DNA from: AC-32 sp963765785 | Lineage (GTDB): Bacteria; Actinomycetota; Thermoleophilia; Gaiellales; Gaiellaceae | Direction: 5' to 3' | Length of the DNA: 64,000 bases | Assembly: GCA_963765785.1 (NCBI GenBank) | Contig: CAVXXW010000017.1 | Coordinates: 1-64,000, forward strand | In this document: positions 16,181-23,817 of the stretch, piece after piece | Position numbering within the stretch: the stretch's first letter is position 1 | How the letters are laid out: each line of letters starts with the position of its first letter | Position numbers and translations under genes: made by a program | Notes under the pieces: model-generated | Told to the model about the DNA's origin: nothing | Databases searched by the model: none | Seen by the model: only the letters and a program-made list of their open reading frames with translations

Positions 16181-16338
16181 TGGTTGCCCCGGCAACATTC
16201 GGCGGCGCCTGGCCCGCGACCACGCGGCTCCAGGCCGCGTCCAGTCGCCCCTGGGCATCGCAGCCCAGGGACTCCCTGCGTCCTTGCCTGGCTTGGTGCT
16301 CGCGACCCAGGCATCCACCAGCATCACCGGAGCAACCA
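16181..16338. repeat. 158-bp imperfect palindrome between fumarase subunit genes
   Basis: The gap is one dyad centred at 16259.5. The outer arms TGGTTGCCCCGG (16181-16192) and CCGGAGCAACCA (16327-16338) match at 11 of 12 positions. The inner hairpin CCCTGGGC (16249-16256) with GCCCAGGG (16263-16270) shares that centre. In between, GCCTGG and CGCGA-CAC blocks also pair. Most mismatches become G-U pairs if the minus strand is transcribed. It begins one base after the alpha stop and ends three bases before the beta ATG, like an inserted REP/MITE-type element. No coding sequence. Confidence 0.7.
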
Positions 16339-16341
16339 CTG

Positions 16342-16929
16342 ATGGCGCGCCACGACGTCACCTTCCCGATCACCGACGAGGCCGAGATCCTCAAGCTGCG
16401 CGCCGGCGACGAGGTCGTCGTTCAGGGCCACATCATCGGCATCCGCGACCGGACGCAGATCCGGATCTTCGACCAGGGCGTTGAGCCGCCCATGGACCTG
16501 CGCGGCGCCTTCCTGCTCCACACTGCGCCCGGTGTCCGTAAGCGCGACGACGGCGGCTATGACCCCGTCTGCATCGGCACGACGACGAGCGCGCGGATGG
16601 TCCGCTTCACCGAGCCGCTCGGTGCGCAGTACGGCGTGCGCGCGATCTGCGGCAAGGGCGGCTTCCCCGACGAGGCAATCGAGCCGATGCAGCGACTCGG
16701 GATGGTCTACTTCGCGATCGTCGGCGGCGCCGCAGCGCTCGAGACGACGCAGATCGAGGAGATCGAGGAGGTCGCCTGGGAAGAGCTGATGCCCGAGTGC
16801 CTCTGGAAGTTCCGCGTCAAGGACTTCGGCCCGCTCACCGTCGGCATCGACGCCCACGGCGGCTCGCTCTACCACGACGTACAGACCGCGGCCTACAAGA
16901 AGCTGGAGGAGCTCTATGCCCGCCTCTAA
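16342..16929 (+). CDS. Class I fumarate hydratase-type hydro-lyase, beta subunit
   Basis: 195 residues, C-terminal FumA/TtdB family. Seen: LKLRAGDEVVVQGHIIGIRD, GVEPPMDLRGAFLLHTAPGV, PVCIGTTTSARM and ICGKGGFPDEA, all conserved in beta subunits (swivelling domain that completes the active site). The end overlaps the phosphosulfolactate synthase start by 14 bases. Pairs with the alpha subunit at 15284. No other substrate clue in the sequence. Confidence 0.88.
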   Translation: MARHDVTFPITDEAEILKLRAGDEVVVQGHIIGIRDRTQIRIFDQGVEPPMDLRGAFLLHTAPGVRKRDDGGYDPVCIGTTTSARMVRFTEPLGAQYGVRAICGKGGFPDEAIEPMQRLGMVYFAIVGGAAALETTQIEEIEEVAWEELMPECLWKFRVKDFGPLTVGIDAHGGSLYHDVQTAAYKKLEELYARL

Positions 16930-17704
16930 TCACTGGCTCGACGTCCCCGAGCGCGAGGCGAAGCCGCGGAACGGCGGGCTGACCCACGTGATCGACAAGG
17001 GACTGAATCTGCGCGACATCGAAGGCCTCTTCGACACCGCCGGCGAGTTCGTCGACATCGTCAAGCTCGGCTGGGGCACCTCGTACGTCACCAACAACCT
17101 CGAGAAGAAGATCGCGCTCTACCGCTCGTTCGACACGCCCGTCGTCTGCGGCGGGACGTTGTTCGAGGCCGTCTACGGCCGGCGCAAGATGGACGAGTTC
17201 AAGAGCTGGCTCAAGGAGTTCCGCTTCTCGCACGTCGAGATCTCGGACGGCACGCTCGAGATCCCGCGCGACGAGAAGCTCGAGCTGATCACGGACTTCG
17301 CGCGCGACTTCGTCGTGCTCTCCGAGGTCGGCTCCAAGGACGCCGAGGTGAACATCGCGCCCTACCTCTGGGTGCAGTGGATGCGCGAGGAGCTCGACGC
17401 CGGCGCCTGGAAGGTGATCGCCGAGGGTCGCGAGGGCGGAACGGCCGGGATCTACCGGCCGACCGGCGAGCTCCGCACCGGCCTCGTCGACGAGATCGAG
17501 CACTCGATCGACGTCCACGACCTGATCTGGGAGGCCCCGACCAAGTCGAGCCAGGCGTGGTTCATCAAGCACTTCGGCCCGTCGGTGAACCTCGGCAACA
17601 TCCCGCCCGACGAGGTGATCCCGCTCGAGACGCTCCGCCTCGGCCTCCGCGGCGACACGCTGAAGGAGGTGCTGCTTGGCGACGCCGAGCCTGCGCCTTC
17701 CTGA
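16916..17704 (+). CDS. comA: Phosphosulfolactate synthase (ComA family)
   Basis: 262 residues. Adds sulfite to phosphoenolpyruvate to give (2R)-3-phosphosulfolactate, the first step of archaeal coenzyme M synthesis and of the Bacillus spore sulfolactate route. A TIM-barrel family with conserved VDIVKLGWGTS (46-56), VCGGTLFE (77-84), HVEISDGTLEI (106-116), LSEVGSKD (135-142) and AEGREGGTAGIY (169-180), all present. It lies between fumarase and sulfite-producing genes, overlapping both. ComB-type phosphatase, ComC and ComDE are not in the window, so the end product is open. Confidence 0.88.
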   Translation: MPASNHWLDVPEREAKPRNGGLTHVIDKGLNLRDIEGLFDTAGEFVDIVKLGWGTSYVTNNLEKKIALYRSFDTPVVCGGTLFEAVYGRRKMDEFKSWLKEFRFSHVEISDGTLEIPRDEKLELITDFARDFVVLSEVGSKDAEVNIAPYLWVQWMREELDAGAWKVIAEGREGGTAGIYRPTGELRTGLVDEIEHSIDVHDLIWEAPTKSSQAWFIKHFGPSVNLGNIPPDEVIPLETLRLGLRGDTLKEVLLGDAEPAPS

Positions 17705-18374
17705 CGTCGAGACGATGCCGGCGGAGGACGTCCTCCGCTGGGCCTACGAGGAGTTCGGCGACCGGCTCTGCCTGACGTGCTCGTGGCAGAAGCAGTCGTC
17801 CGTGCTCGTGCACATGGTCGCTGAGCTCGAGCTGGACATCCCGGTGATCGAGCTCGACACGCACCTCTTCTTCCGCGAGAGCTACGAGACGCGCGACCGG
17901 CTCGTCGAGCGCTACGGCATCAACCTGCTCCCGCCGCCGCCGCTGATCACGGTCGCCGAGCAGCACCGGCAAGAGGGCCCGAACCTCTGGGAGACCGACC
18001 CCGACCGCTGCTGCCACGTGCGCAAGGTCGAGCCGCTCCTCCAGGCGCTCGAGCCCTACGACGCCTGGATCTCCGGCATCCGCCGCGACCAGTCGCCGAG
18101 CCGCTCGGAGACGCCGAAGGTGCAGTGGTCGGAGCGCTACGAGGTGTGGAAGCTGCACCCGCTCGCCGACTGGGACGAGAAGCGCGTCTGGGCCTACATC
18201 ACGATCAACGAGATTCCCTACAACCCGCTCCACGACGTCGGCTTCCGCTCGATCGGGTGCATCCCCTGCACGCGGCCGATCTCGCCGGAGGAGGAGGAGC
18301 GCGCCGGCCGCTGGGCGGGCTCCGACAAGCTCGAATGCGGCATCCACTTGGAAACCCCACTAGGAGGAACATGA
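17676..18374 (+). CDS. cysH: Adenylyl-/phosphoadenylyl-sulfate reductase
   Basis: 232 residues. Reduces activated sulfate to sulfite with thioredoxin. The PP-loop region is LCLTCSWQKQSSVLVHM, and the catalytic cysteine is in ECGIH at 220-224. It has Cys-Cys at 112-113 and CxxC at 195-198, the four ligands of the [4Fe-4S] cluster typical of APS-using reductases; E. coli-type PAPS-only enzymes lack them. The start is TTG 17676, inside the end of comA (29-base overlap). It supplies the sulfite that ComA needs, as well as cysteine synthesis. Confidence 0.9.
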   Translation: MATPSLRLPDVETMPAEDVLRWAYEEFGDRLCLTCSWQKQSSVLVHMVAELELDIPVIELDTHLFFRESYETRDRLVERYGINLLPPPPLITVAEQHRQEGPNLWETDPDRCCHVRKVEPLLQALEPYDAWISGIRRDQSPSRSETPKVQWSERYEVWKLHPLADWDEKRVWAYITINEIPYNPLHDVGFRSIGCIPCTRPISPEEEERAGRWAGSDKLECGIHLETPLGGT

Positions 18375-18970
18375 CCGACCACATCTACGCGTCGGAGCAC
18401 CCGGAGACGACGCATGTCCGCCGGGGCGGCTTCACGCTCTGGTTCACGGGGCTCTCGGGCTCCGGCAAGACGACCATCGCGCACCTCGTCGGCCCCGAGC
18501 TCGACCGGCGCGGCCTCGTCGTCGAGTACCTGGACGGCGACAACGTCCGCATGCACCTGTCGAAGGGCCTCGGCTTCTCGAAGGAGGACCGCGACACGCA
18601 CGTCGAGCGCGTCGGCTGGGTTGCCTCGCGGATCACGCGCCAGGGCGGCGCCGTGATCACGGCTGCGATCTCGCCGTACGCGGAGACGCGGCAACAGGCC
18701 CGCGACTGGGTCGAGCCGGTCGGCACCTTCGTCGAGGTCTACATCAAGGCCTCGGTCGACGAGTGCGCCCGCCGCGACGTGAAGGGGCTCTACGAGAAGG
18801 CGTTCAAGGGCGAGATCAAGGAGTTCACCGGCGTGTCGGACCCCTACGAGGAGCCGGTGAGCCCCGAGCTCGTGCTCGACACCGAGGAGCTGGAGCCCGA
18901 GGAGGCTGCCGCGCTCGTCGTCGCCAAGCTCGAGGAGCTCGGGCTCGTCCGGGCCGAGGTCGCAGCGTGA
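18371..18970 (+). CDS. cysC: Adenylylsulfate kinase
   Basis: 199 residues. Phosphorylates APS to PAPS. P-loop GLSGSGKTT at 27-35, DGDNVRMHLSKGLGFSKEDR (APS-binding region), ISPYAETRQQARDW, and VYIKASVDECARRDVKGLYEKA all match CysC. GGAGGA at 18363 is a strong ribosome-binding site before ATG 18371. Its presence beside an APS-type reductase means PAPS may serve sulfotransferases, or CysH accepts both substrates. It overlaps sat by four bases. Confidence 0.92.
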   Translation: MTDHIYASEHPETTHVRRGGFTLWFTGLSGSGKTTIAHLVGPELDRRGLVVEYLDGDNVRMHLSKGLGFSKEDRDTHVERVGWVASRITRQGGAVITAAISPYAETRQQARDWVEPVGTFVEVYIKASVDECARRDVKGLYEKAFKGEIKEFTGVSDPYEEPVSPELVLDTEELEPEEAAALVVAKLEELGLVRAEVAA

Positions 18971-20103
18971 GCGTCGTCCAGGACACGCACCTGATCGAGC
19001 CGCACGGCGGCAAGCTCGTCGACCGCACCGGGCCGCGGCCCGACGGCGTCGAGAAGCGCGAGCAGCTCGAGCTGACCCCGCGCGAGCTCTCCGACCTGGA
19101 CATGCTGGCCTCGGGCGCGCTCTCGCCGCTCGAGGGCTTCATGGCCCAGCACGACTACGAGCGCGTCGTCGACGAGCTGCGGCTGGCCAACGGCTTGCCG
19201 TGGGCGCTGCCGGTCTGCCTCGCGGTCGACCGCGAGCCCGACGGCGACCAGGTCGCGCTGACCGACGCCTCGGGCACGCCGCTGGCGGTGCTCGAGGTCG
19301 AGGGCGCCTACGAGTACGACAAGGAGCGCGAGGCCGACCGCTGCTTCCGCACGACGGACGAGGCGCATCCCGGCGTGGCGCGGCTCTACAAGCAGAAGCC
19401 GCTCTACCTCGCCGGGCGCGTAACGGTGTTCGAGCGGGTCGAGCCGCCGTTTCCTGAGCTCGCGCTCGACCCGGCGCAGACCCGGGCGGCCTTCGCCGAG
19501 CGCGGCTGGCGGCGCGTCGTCGGCTTCCAGACGCGCAACCCGATCCACCGGGCGCACGAGTACCTGACGAAGGGCGCGCTCGAGACGGTCGACGGCCTGC
19601 TGATCCACCCGCTCGTCGGCGAGACGAAATCGGACGACGTGCCGGCGGCGACGCGCGTCGAGTGCTACCGCGTGCTGGTCGACAACTACTACCCGCAGGA
19701 GCGTGTGGTGGTGTCGGCCTTCCCGGCAGCAATGCGCTACGCGGGGCCGCGCGAGGCGATCTGGCACGCGATCTGCCGCAAGAACTACGGCTGCTCGCAC
19801 TTCATCGTCGGCCGCGACCACGCGGGCGTCGGCGACTACTACGGCACCTACGACGCGCAGCTGATCTTCGACGAGTTCGAGCACCACGAGCTCGACATCG
19901 AGCCGATGTTCTTCGAGCACGCGTTCTTCTGCCGCGTCTGCGGCCAGATGGCGACGCCGAAGACGTGCCCGCACGGGGGCGACGACCACGTCTTCCTCTC
20001 CGGGACGAAGGTGCGCGAGCTGCTCTCGGAGGGGAAGCTGCCTCCGGCCGAGTTCTCGCGGCCCGAGGTCGCGGAGGTGCTGATCCAGGCGTACCGGGGG
20101 TAG
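18967..20103 (+). CDS. sat: Sulfate adenylyltransferase (ATP sulfurylase)
   Basis: 378 residues. Makes APS from sulfate and ATP, the first step of assimilation. The homo-oligomeric Sat/MET3 type, not CysDN: QTRNPIHRAHEYL at 188-200 (nucleotide and phosphate binding), GRDHAGVGDYYG, and the zinc-type CRVCGQMATPKTCPHG cysteine cluster near the C-terminus, then FLSGTKVRELL. GTG 18967 overlaps the cysC stop. The order comA-cysH-cysC-sat runs from product to substrate in one operon. Confidence 0.93.
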   Translation: MSVVQDTHLIEPHGGKLVDRTGPRPDGVEKREQLELTPRELSDLDMLASGALSPLEGFMAQHDYERVVDELRLANGLPWALPVCLAVDREPDGDQVALTDASGTPLAVLEVEGAYEYDKEREADRCFRTTDEAHPGVARLYKQKPLYLAGRVTVFERVEPPFPELALDPAQTRAAFAERGWRRVVGFQTRNPIHRAHEYLTKGALETVDGLLIHPLVGETKSDDVPAATRVECYRVLVDNYYPQERVVVSAFPAAMRYAGPREAIWHAICRKNYGCSHFIVGRDHAGVGDYYGTYDAQLIFDEFEHHELDIEPMFFEHAFFCRVCGQMATPKTCPHGGDDHVFLSGTKVRELLSEGKLPPAEFSRPEVAEVLIQAYRG

Positions 20104-20110
20104 CTGTAGC

Positions 20111-20461
20111 GTGGCCGAAGAGGCTCGCGACGCCACTCGCCGCACGCGCCTCGCGACCGAGCGCACCTACCTCGCCTGGTGGCGCACGGGGCTGACCGCC
20201 TTCGCGGTCAGCTTCGGCGCCGGCCGGATCGCGCCGGAGCTCTCGAACGGCGCGACGTGGCCGTTCATCGCTCTTGGCGTCGGCTTCGCGGTCGTCGGGC
20301 TCGGCTTCATCGCCTATGGCTACGTGCGGCAGAAGCAGGTCGACGAGGCGCTGGCCCGCGGCGACTACGCGCCGCTCGACGACCGTGCCGCAATCGTGTT
20401 CGCGGCGTGCGGGATCGTGCTCGGCATCGCGACCTTGGTCCTCGTCGTCGCCGGCGCATGA
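20111..20461 (+). CDS. DUF202 family small membrane protein
   Basis: 116 residues, three hydrophobic helices (around 30-46, 52-72, 93-115). The N-terminal RTRLATERTYLAWWRTGLTAF is the DUF202/YidH signature. Its role in the family is unknown; it is found as a small integral membrane protein in many actinobacteria. GTG 20111 is seven bases after the sat stop. It overlaps the next exporter gene by four bases (ATGA), which suggests it works with that exporter. Confidence 0.8.
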   Translation: MAEEARDATRRTRLATERTYLAWWRTGLTAFAVSFGAGRIAPELSNGATWPFIALGVGFAVVGLGFIAYGYVRQKQVDEALARGDYAPLDDRAAIVFAACGIVLGIATLVLVVAGA

Positions 20462-21351
20462 CCTGGCAGTTCACGCTCAGCGGGCTGCTGATCGGACTGC
20501 TCGTCGGGATGACCGGCATGGGCGGCGGCTCGCTGCTGACGCCGATCCTGGTCATCTTCTTCGGCTTCCAGCCGACCCTCGCGGTGGGAACCGACGTCCT
20601 CCACGGCGCGATCTTCAAGAGCTTCGGCGCGGTCAGGCACCGGCGGCTCGGCACCGTCCATGCGCGCCTGACGCTGTGGATGTTCCTCGGCTCGGGCCCG
20701 ATGTCGCTGCTCGGCGTGGCCGCCGCGACCTGGCTCAGCCACCACTCGAGCGGCGCCGAGAGCATCGAGTCGTACGCAATCGGCGTCGCGCTCGTGATCG
20801 GCGGCATCGGCCTAGTCGCGAAGACCTTCATCAAGCGCGGGATCCAGCCTGACGACGCGCCGTTCATCCTCACGAGGCGCGACAAGCTGATCGCCTTCGC
20901 GCTCGGCGCGACCTGCGGCTTCGTGGTCGGCCTCACCTCGGTCGGCAGCGGAACGTTCTTCGGGCTCGTGATGGTGCTCGTCTTCCCGCTGACGCTGCCG
21001 AAGATCGTCGGCACCGACATCTTTCACGCGGCCGCGCTGCTCTGGGTCGCTGGCTTCGGCCACCTGGTCGCGGGCAACGTCGACCTGCGGACGATGGGGT
21101 GGCTGCTCACCGGCTCGATCCCGGGCGTGCTGATTTCGAGCCACTTCACGCTCAGGGTGCCCGACCGCGCGCTGCGGCTCGGGCTCGCCTCCGTGCTGAT
21201 GCTGAGCGGGATCAAGCTGATCGACTTCGCGGGCGCGGACTACGTGATCGCGGCGGCCGCGATCGCCGCCGGGCTCGGCTTCGCGGCGTGGGCTCTCGTC
21301 GCTCGCCTCGGGCGACGGCCAAGGCCCGAAGCGGCCGCCAGTTCCGACTAA
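20458..21351 (+). CDS. TauE/SafE (TSUP) family sulfite/organosulfonate exporter
   Basis: 297 residues with about eight membrane helices. GLLVGMTGMGGGSLLTPILV and the half-repeat TSVGSGTFFGLVMVLVF with VGTDIFHAAALLWVAGF are family hallmarks. It closes the sulfate-reduction/phosphosulfolactate operon, so export of excess sulfite or of a C3 sulfonate product is the natural guess. It is clean and closely similar in arrangement to the frameshifted paralogue at 1267. Confidence 0.88.
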   Translation: MTWQFTLSGLLIGLLVGMTGMGGGSLLTPILVIFFGFQPTLAVGTDVLHGAIFKSFGAVRHRRLGTVHARLTLWMFLGSGPMSLLGVAAATWLSHHSSGAESIESYAIGVALVIGGIGLVAKTFIKRGIQPDDAPFILTRRDKLIAFALGATCGFVVGLTSVGSGTFFGLVMVLVFPLTLPKIVGTDIFHAAALLWVAGFGHLVAGNVDLRTMGWLLTGSIPGVLISSHFTLRVPDRALRLGLASVLMLSGIKLIDFAGADYVIAAAAIAAGLGFAAWALVARLGRRPRPEAAASSD

Positions 21352-21364
21352 AGTCTCTCCTCCC

Positions 21365-22276
21365 GTGGCGCGCATCCTGCCGACCGTGGTCGTGCTGGCT
21401 CTCCTCGGCTGCACGGCCGCGGCGTTCGCGGTCACCGAGGGGCTTAAGCTCGAGCGCGCGCCGGTGTTCAACACGAAGGTCGGGAAGGTGATTGCTCCCG
21501 ACTCGGCATCGAACGCGTCGGTTCCGATCCAGTTCCAGCTGCGCAAGCCGGATCGTGTGACCGTCGAGATCGTGAACGGCAACAGCGACGTCGTCCGGGC
21601 GATCGCGCGCTCGCGGCGTGAACAGCGTGGCGTCGTCCAGTTCACGTGGAACGGGCGCGGCGACAACGGCGAGGTCGTGCCCGACGGCTTCTACCGCCCG
21701 CAGGTCCACCTGGCGAACGAGCACCGGACGATCCTGCTGCCGAACCCGATCCGGATGGACGCCACCCCGCCGCTGATCCGGCTCGTCTCGGTGCGGCCGC
21801 GCGTGATCGCGCCGTTCGGCAAGAACAGCCTGGTGCGCATCAGGTACCAAACGAGCGAGCGGGCCCAGGCGCTCCTGTACGTCGACGGCGAGCCGAAGAC
21901 CCATGTCCGCCGCTTCGTCCGTGCTGGCAGCTTCTCCTGGTACGGGCGCTCGGCGCGGGGACTCGCGGCCGGTCCGCACCGGATCCGGCTGCGCTCGATC
22001 GACTTCGCGACCAACGTCGGCCCGCCGAGCCGCGCCGTGACGATCGTCGTCCGCTACGTCGAGCTGCGGCCGGACTCCGTGCGCGTTGCCGCCGGCCGGC
22101 GCTTCGGGTTCCGCGTCCTGAATGCCCAGCGCTACGCCGTCCACTTCGGCTCGCTGCACAAAGAGCACAGTGGGCCGCTGCTCGTGCTGCGCGCGCCGAA
22201 GCAGCCGGGCCGCTACGTGCTGCGGGTCGCGAACGACGGCCACGTCGCCCCGGCGGTCGTGGTGGTGACGCCGTGA
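21365..22276 (+). CDS. Secreted protein with FlgD-like Ig domain
   Basis: 303 residues. Signal peptide (LPTVVVLALLGCTAAAFAVTE), then an N-terminal beta domain with QFTWNGRGDNGEVVPDGFYR (60-120), the FlgD/CHU_C Ig-like motif, and two further beta-rich repeats ending RPDSVRVAAGRRFGFRVLN. No enzyme motif. It is the first gene of the large glycan locus and overlaps the O-antigen ligase-like gene by four bases. The secreted protein at 26129 has a related module. Probably an envelope or glycan-binding protein. Confidence 0.7.
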   Translation: MARILPTVVVLALLGCTAAAFAVTEGLKLERAPVFNTKVGKVIAPDSASNASVPIQFQLRKPDRVTVEIVNGNSDVVRAIARSRREQRGVVQFTWNGRGDNGEVVPDGFYRPQVHLANEHRTILLPNPIRMDATPPLIRLVSVRPRVIAPFGKNSLVRIRYQTSERAQALLYVDGEPKTHVRRFVRAGSFSWYGRSARGLAAGPHRIRLRSIDFATNVGPPSRAVTIVVRYVELRPDSVRVAAGRRFGFRVLNAQRYAVHFGSLHKEHSGPLLVLRAPKQPGRYVLRVANDGHVAPAVVVVTP

Positions 22277-23817
22277 CCGCCCAGGCCGCGGGCGTCGTCG
22301 GCAGCCTGGGCCTAGCGGCGCTGCTCGTCGGCCCGAGCCGGACGTGGCGGCTCGCCGGCCTTGGCGCGTGGGCGGCCGGCAGCGTCGTGCTCGCCGGCTA
22401 CCTCGCGCCGCACGGACACCGGCCGCTGCTCGGTGCCGCCGCGGTCGTCGGCGTGCTGCTCGCGGTCGCCGGCGCCTACGTGATCTGGCGCTGGCCGTTC
22501 GTGCTCCCGTTCGCCGCGCTCGCCTGCGTTGCCGCGCGGATCCACGTTCACGTCGGCGCCACGGAGGCGAACCTGCTCGTGCCGATGTACCTCGTCGTCG
22601 CGGCCGCGGCGATCCTGCTCGCCTGGGAGCTCTGGCATGGCGACGAACGCGCGAAGGAGCTCGGCCCCGTCGCGTGGCCGCTCGCGGCGTTCGTCGGCTG
22701 GGGCGGCGTCTCGATGCTGTGGACGGAGGACGTGCGGCAGGGCGCGATCGAGCTGCTGTTCTTCTATCTGCCGTTCGGGCTGCTGGCCATGGCGCTCGCC
22801 AGGCTCGCCTGGACGCGCCTGATCGCGCTCGGGCTGCTCGTCGAGCTGACGGCGATGGCCGTCGTCTTCTCGGCGATCGGGATCTACCAGTACGAGACGC
22901 GCGACATCTTCTGGAACCCGAAGCTGCTCGTCTCGAACGCGTACGCGCCGTTCTATCGCGTCAACTCCGTCTTCTGGGACCCGTCGATCTACGGGCGCTT
23001 CCTCGTCGTCGCGATCCTCGCGCTGCTCGTGGTCGTGCTGTTCGTGCGCGAGCTGCGCGTGCTGCTCGGCGCGACCGCCGCGATTGCGGCGATCTGGGCC
23101 GGGCTCTACTTCTCGTACTCCCAGTCGAGCTTCGCGGCGCTCGCGGCCGGGGTCGTGATCCTGGCGATCTTCGCCTGGGGCCGCCGAGGGATCGCGCTGG
23201 CCGTGGTGACCGCGCTCGTCGTCGGCGCCGCGGCGCTGTCGGTCCCGAGCGTCCGCCACGACGTCTTCGGCCAGCGCACCGGCAAGAGCGCGACCAGCGG
23301 GCGCGGCGTGCTCGTCCGGCGCGGTCTCCACATCGCCGAGCACCACCCGGTCGCCGGCGTCGGCATCGGCGGCTTCAAGCACGCGTACGCGAACCTCGCC
23401 GGGCTGAAGGGCAAGGAGCCGAACGCGGCCGCCTCGCACACGACGCCGGTGACGGTCGCGGCCGAGGGTGGGATCGTCGGCTTCGCCTTGTTCGTCTGGC
23501 TGCTCGTCGCAGCGCTCGCGCTCGCCTTCCGGCGCTTTACCCGCGACCTCTACGGCCTGGCCGCGCTGGCGTTCGGCGCGATCGTGGCCGCGATCGCGGT
23601 CCACAGCCTCTTCTACAACGCGTTCTTCGAGGACGCGACGGTCTGGGGCGCGATCGGCCTCGCCGCCGCGCTACCGCGACGACAGGACGAGCCCGCGGAT
23701 CCGCCGCAGCTCGACCGGGAGGTAGAACCCGAGCGGGAGCAGGGCGAGCGGGTAGATCGCGCTGAGCAGGACGGCGCCGGCGAGCGGGACGTCCAGGCTC
23801 TTCCCGAGCACCGTTAG
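22273..23817 (+). CDS. O-antigen ligase/polymerase-like membrane protein (Wzy_C family)
   Basis: About 514 residues with 11-12 hydrophobic helices. The Wzy_C region has RVNSVFWDPSIYGRFLVV and the loop SATSGRGVLVRRGLHIAEHHPVAGVGIGGF with a conserved His, then AASHTTPVTVAAEGGIVGF, as in WaaL/Wzy proteins. Joins or polymerises lipid-linked glycan outside the membrane. The last 49 residues are charged and lie antisense to the flippase gene; the true fold probably ends near 23680. A second protein of this class is at 44900. Confidence 0.8.
   Translation: MTAQAAGVVGSLGLAALLVGPSRTWRLAGLGAWAAGSVVLAGYLAPHGHRPLLGAAAVVGVLLAVAGAYVIWRWPFVLPFAALACVAARIHVHVGATEANLLVPMYLVVAAAAILLAWELWHGDERAKELGPVAWPLAAFVGWGGVSMLWTEDVRQGAIELLFFYLPFGLLAMALARLAWTRLIALGLLVELTAMAVVFSAIGIYQYETRDIFWNPKLLVSNAYAPFYRVNSVFWDPSIYGRFLVVAILALLVVVLFVRELRVLLGATAAIAAIWAGLYFSYSQSSFAALAAGVVILAIFAWGRRGIALAVVTALVVGAAALSVPSVRHDVFGQRTGKSATSGRGVLVRRGLHIAEHHPVAGVGIGGFKHAYANLAGLKGKEPNAAASHTTPVTVAAEGGIVGFALFVWLLVAALALAFRRFTRDLYGLAALAFGAIVAAIAVHSLFYNAFFEDATVWGAIGLAAALPRRQDEPADPPQLDREVEPEREQGERVDRAEQDGAGERDVQALPEHR

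Noticed and set aside
16241..16272. CCCTGGGC/GCCCAGGG hairpin as a transcription terminator
   Set aside because: It has no T-tract, lies between two subunit genes that must be co-expressed, and is the centre of a much longer dyad.
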